A DNA stretch of 64,000 nucleotides, from NCBI GenBank assembly GCA_949152475.1, contig OX424563.1:7599001-7663000 (forward strand). Direction: 5' to 3'. A model generated the notes under the pieces. It saw only the letters and a list, made by a program, of their open reading frames with translations, was not told the origin of the DNA and made no database searches. Positions 58,063 through 64,000 of the stretch are shown here, in pieces (the first letter of the stretch is position 1; each line of letters starts with the position of its first letter). This DNA is from Terebella lapidaria (taxonomy: Eukaryota; Annelida; Polychaeta; Terebellida; Terebellidae). The translations under genes and the position numbers were made by a program.

Positions 58063-59710
58063 ATGTTCCAGCTGCTGCTGCCGATATGCTGCTTTCATTT
58101 AGCATGGTAAGTTTTGTAACATAAAGGATCAATACCAGCTTTATTCTGTACACTATAACAATATTATGCCTCGACTATGTGTCACCTAACACACATAGAA
58201 TATTAGCATATCAATCTTTGTGCTTCATTTAAATCATGAGGTCCAGGATGTGTTCAGTAGCTGCCGCAGAAGTCTGACGCAGCATTCGAAACACTCCAAG
58301 GTGGGCAAAAGCCAATCATTATAATTTGTCAGAGTTATTCGAGTTGTATTTTTTCAACATCGGTGAATGCATGAGACTACCTGGATTAAGTAAGAAAGTT
58401 AAACTGTGGAACAATTAGCATGTGGTTTGGATAGAAGCAAAATATGTTCTACATGTATTATTGTAGATAACATGTAATATTTTACATGCTCAATAATGTA
58501 GGCATCACCAAGTTGAAAAAAATGGTCTATGGACTCCCAACTAACATTTTCTATGCGGAGGCAGATTTTTCCTGTCTAGGATCCTCAACCAGAATATACG
58601 GACAAAAAAGGTTCAAAGCAAATGTTTTCTCTACGGAGAGATCACAATAATTTTGACAACAAAAGTTTCGACACGGACATTTCGCTTCACGGGGATACAT
58701 TTATTTTATAAAAAAAGGTTTGACATCAATGATTTCCCAATGAGGAGATGTTTTTGTTATATTGTCTGCTATATAAAAATACTGTCTAAGGAGAGTTATG
58801 TATGTAGCGAAGTCGATTCGTCCATGCACGGGACAAGACCATCGCGATATGTATGTCCTGAAGCATTACTCAACTATCACAACATTGATCAATTACAACA
58901 TTGATCAATGATCAACTATTACAGTTTTGTCCATAGCCAGTACTTTCCTCATTGAATATTACATAATGATGATATTTCAGTTAGTATATCGTTATTTGCA
59001 AGAGACTCCTATCACTCATACCGTGACATTGGCGTTTACAAATTTTCGACGCATTCCCTTCATATTTTTTTTTCAGATTGAAAGAAGGGACAAAGTCTAA
59101 CGGTTGTAAGGGCCAAACTGGTACCAATTCAAATTCAAAGACAGGAATTGGAACACTGTTGAGCGTCACACAATTTGAATCATTGAGTCTATATTCACAC
59201 GAATATAAGCCCGTGTCCGGAGGGGATGGAGCCTATGGTAGACAATGCACCTGCTTGCTTCGCGATTGTAGAAGAACCGATGTCTTGGCAGGACGCGTAT
59301 GAAAACTGCCAGAGAATGGGCGGCGGACATCTCGCCGAGCCGCTTTCAGAGAAACAACTCGAAGGATTAGGCAGAATGACTCGTAGATGTAAACGTTTCT
59401 GCTTATTAATGTGATTGCCAATACCGTAAAATAATTGCCATATATTAGAATGACAAAATGTATATGTATTTACAATTATTCAATATAGAACTGAATCGTT
59501 TAACCAGCCGATGATTTTCCCGTCTGGATTGGTGCGCGTCGCAGCGATGACGGCGAATTCACGTGGGTGGATAGCAACACCCCAGTGACGTACGCAAACT
59601 GGGGTTATGAAGCTCAGGAGGGCGAGTGTGTCTTCCTAACTAGCTGTCAGTGGTGGAGGGCCATCAGCTGTTACGCCAAGCTGCCTTCCTTTTGTGTCAA
59701 ATCTCTATAG
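58063..59710 (+). CDS. Small secreted C-type lectin, three exons
   Basis: Exons are 58063-58106, 59210-59388 and 59508-59710, giving about 141 aa. Exon 1 encodes a short signal peptide (MFQLLLPICCFHLA) and ends at GTAAGT. Exon 2 begins with CPEGMEPMVDNAPACFAI, the usual start of a long-form lectin domain, and continues with WQDAYENC and GGGHLAEPLSEKQLEGL. Exon 3 has VWIGARRSDDGEFTWVDS, YANWGY, ECVFL and LPSFC. Phases match at both junctions. The exon 2 acceptor is weak, so exon 1 is less sure than exons 2 and 3. The EPN/QPD and WND calcium-sugar motifs are absent, so calcium-dependent sugar binding is doubtful. A polyadenylation signal follows at 59997. Confidence 0.7.
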
Positions 59711-59996
59711 GTACGATTTAACATTCCTGTCTAGTACGGACTATGATTTGAACTGAATGTTTCAAGATTAAGGGAAAGCTATATGTGAATAGATGTTCCT
59801 TCAGTCGACAATTCATCTTTGCCAATTACCATGATTACGATGAAAAAAAAAACCCCACATTCTTTTTGTATAATATACCTCGTATGTTTCAGAATCGCTA
59901 CGGTAAACTTCAATTGATACAAGTCAAGATGAAGAATTGTGATTTCTCACGATCATCTGTATGATCGAAGATTGTTAATTAAACAGACTGGAATTC

Positions 59997-60002
59997 AATA
60001 AA
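59997..60002 (+). terminator. Polyadenylation signal of the C-type lectin
   Basis: AATAAA lies 287 bp after the lectin stop codon and is the first clear signal downstream. Confidence 0.5.
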
Positions 60003-60571
60003 ACGCATTTCAATGACGTTGAGATGTGGTTATATTACGTTACTATACATAGTTTTGCTTTGGAAATACATGAAACTACTTGAATGATTTTTTCGGAAGT
60101 ACAGATATATGTGTAGCACAAGGAGCCTGCATATATACTAAATGAACGGACTTATTAGATGGTAACATATCATGTTTTCTAATTAATCAAATATGACAAA
60201 ACTAATTCATCTCAAAGCGGTAATCACTGATTCATGTAACATATTGTTTGAGCGACAAGCCTTTGTTTCAAGGTAATTGGGGTGTCGTTCTCCGACTTAA
60301 GAACCACCCAGAAGTTCAATAACGGGATCATAACATAATGCTTGACTGACAGGGCTAATCCTATATTAATATGTCAGATATGGAATTTGTACTCGCATGT
60401 GATTGGAAATACCGCGCTATAAATGGCATACAGTCTGTGAATGAACCAAAACCAATATTTCATTCAACGTAGAGCAAATCTGTCTAAAGTGATGCCATGA
60501 TTCATTTAGTTATGGTGTTTTACTAATAGTAAAAAAAAAATCAACATAAGTGGATTCCATCCCATATTAAC
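60003..60571. other. Intergenic, nothing recognised
   Basis: AT-rich sequence with no coding or repeat signal seen. Confidence 0.4.
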
Positions 60572-60765
60572 GTAGGTACCGAGGTATCGCACTTAGGTTT
60601 ATCAAATTATACCACTCACATTTTAAAAGTATGCATAATTCAAGCATAACGTGAAATCCTGTCTGTACTGCTTATTCCAAATTTTTATGTGAAATTTAAA
60701 AATGAACGGCTAGATAAATTACGTGAGATACTATATTAATTTGTTTCTGTGTCTTGTGTTGTAAT
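60572..60765 (+). repeat. Left arm of a 193-bp inverted repeat
   Basis: It begins GTAGGTACCGAGGTATCGCA and is the reverse complement of 63420-63613 with only a few differences. With the right arm it brackets a decayed gypsy element. Confidence 0.88.
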
Positions 60766-63419
60766 GTTGTAGTACCATTGATGCGTCAATTCCCGCTAAA
60801 TTTAGTAACACAAGTACGCGCATGTATAATTGTAATGGTTTTGGGGTCTGAGTGTGAATCTTTTGATTTTTAGCTAGTCACTCCAGGGATGACTCGGCAT
60901 CCGGCTTTGGGCTCCTTTTGCGGTCGGCTCTTCTGTAATCGACAGGCGGTCTCGGTTGGTAGCCTGGTTGGTAGCATGGAGTATTCGCTGGTCAAGGTCG
61001 AGCTGATGCCACTGACTCGTCTTTTTCTTTGGCTACGCTGATATACAAGACAATAAACTCGTTTTATTTCTACTGCCACTCGTAATCTTCGTGTTCTTTG
61101 TCAATCAGACCCTGACCAACAGCCCATGACAGGAGGCCTGGCTGACAAGCGAAGATCCGGCTGACAAGCGAAGATCGGGGGCCTGACCATCCTACCAATC
61201 GAGACAGCCTTACGATAACAAAAGAGCCGACCACAACTGAAGCCAACAACTAGGTCCTCAGTATATGGCAACCAAGAGAACCAAGGAACAGATTGCAGCT
61301 GCCATCCCTGAAACTTCTGGAGCAACTGAGAATAGGAAAAGTTGCACACAGACACCAAAACCTTAAGAGACACAATCAACATATTGGTGGCAGGGGTGGG
61401 ATACATCAAGGAGACCTCAACCCAAAGGTATACAAATGAGAGCCGAAGCCGATCAGCCTGTAGGAGCACCAGCCGACCTCCCGAAGCAACCTAAGGCCCA
61501 ACGTCGAGACATCCATGTGGAACAGACTGATATGCGACCCCGAGAATTTCAACTTAGGATGGTTGAGCTAAATCTGCGCCAGTAGCCCAACCGGAAGTTG
61601 CAGGGAAAGACGGCTGACTGCCAGAGGATTTAGAGCAGGGCTATCTGGTGAACGATCTTACCAATTTGCTAGCAGCTTATATGGGTCCCCTGGCAGCATC
61701 TGAAAGCAACCTAGGGGTACCCCCAACTGGAATCAGTCCAGCCCCAGACGAGAAAAGGCGTCAGTAGACTGATGACCTATTATCTTTCCAACCCACTGCA
61801 CTTGGACGAGTATGCCCATATTGAATGAAGGGGATAAAGGCCCTGAACCAGTGTGTCAACCTGTGTGACAGTCTAAGGATGAACACCTGCAACGTTTTTT
61901 TTATATCTTTGAGGGAGATATATGGTGTTTTGTTACACAATCGCCAGTGCCGCCCCTAAGTAGCAATTCTGCCCAACTTTAGTATATCAGGCCAAATTTC
62001 AGGGGAGAAAACTTTAAGCGGACGAGGAGCTGTCTGACCTGGTCATCTGAACCAAGATTTGGTTGGCCCAGCCACAGGCTGATAAGCTAACTTTGAGGTG
62101 TTGATGGAAATGCACTTCTGTAACAGCTCCTTCAACTGATAGATGAGACTGCCAGTGCTGAATAATCATCCGGAGACACTGGCCCTAGCCTTGGTGCTGG
62201 CGACGGAGTTTAGATGCATTACAGTGAGAGTGCCCGGTGCCAAAGGAGCAGTCGCCACTCCGCCTGAGAGCATAGATCGGCCTATGTGTAGAAGGGACTT
62301 TCTATGGTCAGAACATAAACATGATTGTAGATACCAGCAGCACCATCATGATGATCATCCACAACACCTGGGAACGTATCCAGCAGTCCAAAATGAAGTT
62401 GAAGAGATCAAAACCACCCGATTACTGATGGTGGATGGCAGTGGTAGGAAGACATCCAAGAGCTACCTCTGTGATTAGGCGAATCCCTGTAAATCATTAC
62501 CAGTTCCAGGTAATGAGCTTTGGGCTGTGTAACACACCGCGAGCTATCGGTACTTACTCTAGATAGACCTGTATATTCTACTTGAATGGCGTGGTTATTT
62601 ACAGCCAGACGTTCGAGGTCCACATCCGAGACATTCAAGACGTGTTACTGAAACTGAAGGAAGCCTGCCTGAAACTGAATTCATCAAAATGCTGATTCTT
62701 CCAGCCAAATATGTCATTTCTCAGGCACATTGTGGGAAGAGACAGTATCTGGATGGATCCGGCTAAAACTGAAGCTGTCAGAATATGAACCAAAGCAGAC
62801 ATTCCTGGGCCTGGATTCTTATTACTTAAACCTGAGATCTAACTTTGCCGAGATTGTGGGTCCTCTGCATCGACTGACTGAAAAGTGAGTACCATTCCTG
62901 TGGCAGCCAGAGCGAGAAAGAGCCTTTAATGAATTGAAGAATTGGCTAGTGACAGCACCTATCCTAGGCTACCCAAGGGAGAAGTGGTCTGGGGGCAGTC
63001 CCTTCTCAAAAACAAAAAGCGCAAGCAAGAATCATCACCTACCTCAACCAACGTTTGGCCAAATAAGAGAGTCACCCGAAAAGAGCTGCTGGCGGTAGTC
63101 TATATGCAACCAGGAGATCAAGCAGAATTTTCCTTGCTGAAAACCCACCACGGGAGCCTCACATGGCTGACGAATTTCAAGGAGCCCCAAGGACAAGTTG
63201 CAAAATGAATCAAGCTGCTGAGCGACTGGCCGAGACAAGTCCACAACAATGCAGACATACCTATCAGTTCGCCCTGAAGCTAGTATGGGAAGATCGACTG
63301 GAAACAAAGGAGCGGTCCAAGAACAGGTTAGGACCACCGACTGGAGCCGATTCTGGTCAACTGACCGAAGCTGAACCAGGTCAAGCAACAGAAGCTGAAA
63401 CTGTTTGACTGACAACAGC
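60766..63419 (+). mobile_element. Very decayed Ty3/gypsy element between inverted arms
   Basis: Plus-strand remains of gypsy pol. RT-like fragments around 62540-62800 include a short stretch resembling QTFEVHIRDIQDVLLKLK and SSKC, and RNase H-like fragments follow at about 62900-63200. A possible LTR-like region with an AATAAA precedes it (about 60850-61110). No long frame remains. It has dozens of breaks and is a clearly older fossil from a different family than A-C. Confidence 0.6.
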
Positions 63420-63613
63420 CAAGCAGCACAGGACACAGAAACAAATTAATAGAGTATCTCACGTAATTTATCTAGCCGTTCATTTTCAAATTTCACATAA
63501 AGATTTGGAACAAGCAGTACAGACAGGATTTCACGTTATGCTTGAAGTATGCATACTCTTTAAATGTGAGTGGTATAATTTGATAAACCTAAGTGCGATA
63601 CCTCGGTACCTAC
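63420..63613 (-). repeat. Right arm of the 193-bp inverted repeat
   Basis: It mirrors 60572-60765 and ends GGTACCTAC at 63613, directly against the LTR that starts at 63614. Confidence 0.88.
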
Positions 63614-64000
63614 TGTAAAGTTATTGACTACCGTCCGCTCTTCGGGATCCTCGAGGATAGTCCTCTCTCATCCGAGTCCTTGCGGACGCGCATCCGCTAT
63701 TCCGGATCCTCGCGGCAGGGCCGCTCACCGGAGGTCGCGGCGGACACGGTAACTACTTCATCATTAACGGTAACCAGGTAACAGCCCACCCGACACTCCC
63801 AGGCCTACGGACACCGTTCAGAAACTAGTTCATCCCTACGGTGTTAACTGGCGGGGCCTGGCGAGCCGCGGTCTGCCTCGGGGACGGAACCCCGTACAGT
63901 CCGACATGCTGGCCAGAGCCTCTGTCACATGTCCCGGGAAGGGAGAGAGCTGGCGATCCACAGGGCCGAAGGCCCCCCGAGTCAGCAACTCGTCTCTCCC
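63614..64000 (-). mobile_element. LTR of a gypsy A-family element, continuing past the window
   Basis: It starts TGTAAAG on the plus text and is similar to LTR A (10814 onward) over the whole 387 bp, including the CGGGATCCTCGAGGATAG palindrome-like motif. The rest of the element, if any, lies beyond 64000. Fossil. Confidence 0.8.

Noticed and set aside
59077-59209. Alternative lectin exon starting after the TTTTTTTTTCAG acceptor at 59076
   Set aside because: The lectin frame carries stop codons in that stretch (for example TGA at 59184), so it cannot be coding in frame, although the acceptor itself looks strong.

Overview
The window is eukaryotic, repeat-rich and looks like a marine invertebrate genome, most likely a lophotrochozoan such as a mollusc. 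That placement is an inference from an intronless Toll-like receptor with an inverted pseudogene copy, a small secreted C-type lectin, many Ty3/gypsy elements, a LINE with a 2A-like motif and TTAA-target DNA elements. No prokaryotic operons, CRISPR arrays or rRNA were seen. No tRNA gene could be supported by eye.

Layout. Positions 1-11455 hold a broken Ty3/gypsy element on the minus strand (copy A). A second retroelement on the plus strand (3989-10365) sits inside its gag. This second element has the rare pol order of the Gmr1 group, with integrase before reverse transcriptase. Positions 11968-28990 hold a host segment: a 548-bp sequence duplicated on both sides of a nearly full-length LINE (12669-23366), then an intact TLR gene on the minus strand (26159-28720). 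The LINE's ORF1 carries a C-terminal NADAR/YbiA domain. Its ORF2 is split by a 4.2-kb TTAA element that itself appears to carry a small spliced gene.

Positions 28991-34766 are a 2.9-kb tandem duplication covering the TLR upstream flank, an LTR and part of an extra gypsy ORF. Positions 32717-41815 are gypsy copy B (minus). It has gag, protease, RT, RNase H and integrase, plus an unexplained 369-codon ORF between integrase and the 3' LTR. Positions 42278-48207 are an inverted duplicate of the TLR segment. There the TLR is a pseudogene broken by a TTAA hairpin MITE and another insertion, and the site occupied by the LINE in the other copy is empty. Positions 48207-52677 hold an internally deleted gypsy copy C and a direct duplication of its flank plus LTR.

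Positions 52969-53712 hold a P-transposase/THAP9-like fragment and 53899-54454 an old solo LTR. Positions 54455-58062 show nothing I can support. Positions 58063-59710 encode a three-exon C-type lectin. Positions 60572-63613 are a pair of 193-bp inverted arms around a very decayed gypsy element, and 63614-64000 is the start of another LTR.

The only likely working host genes are the TLR, a membrane innate immune receptor, and the lectin, a secreted innate-immunity type protein. Nearly everything else is mobile DNA in nested insertions. The nesting gives a relative order: the TLR inverted duplication, then the LINE, then the TTAA element inside the LINE. The gypsy tandem duplication looks recent because its units are almost identical.
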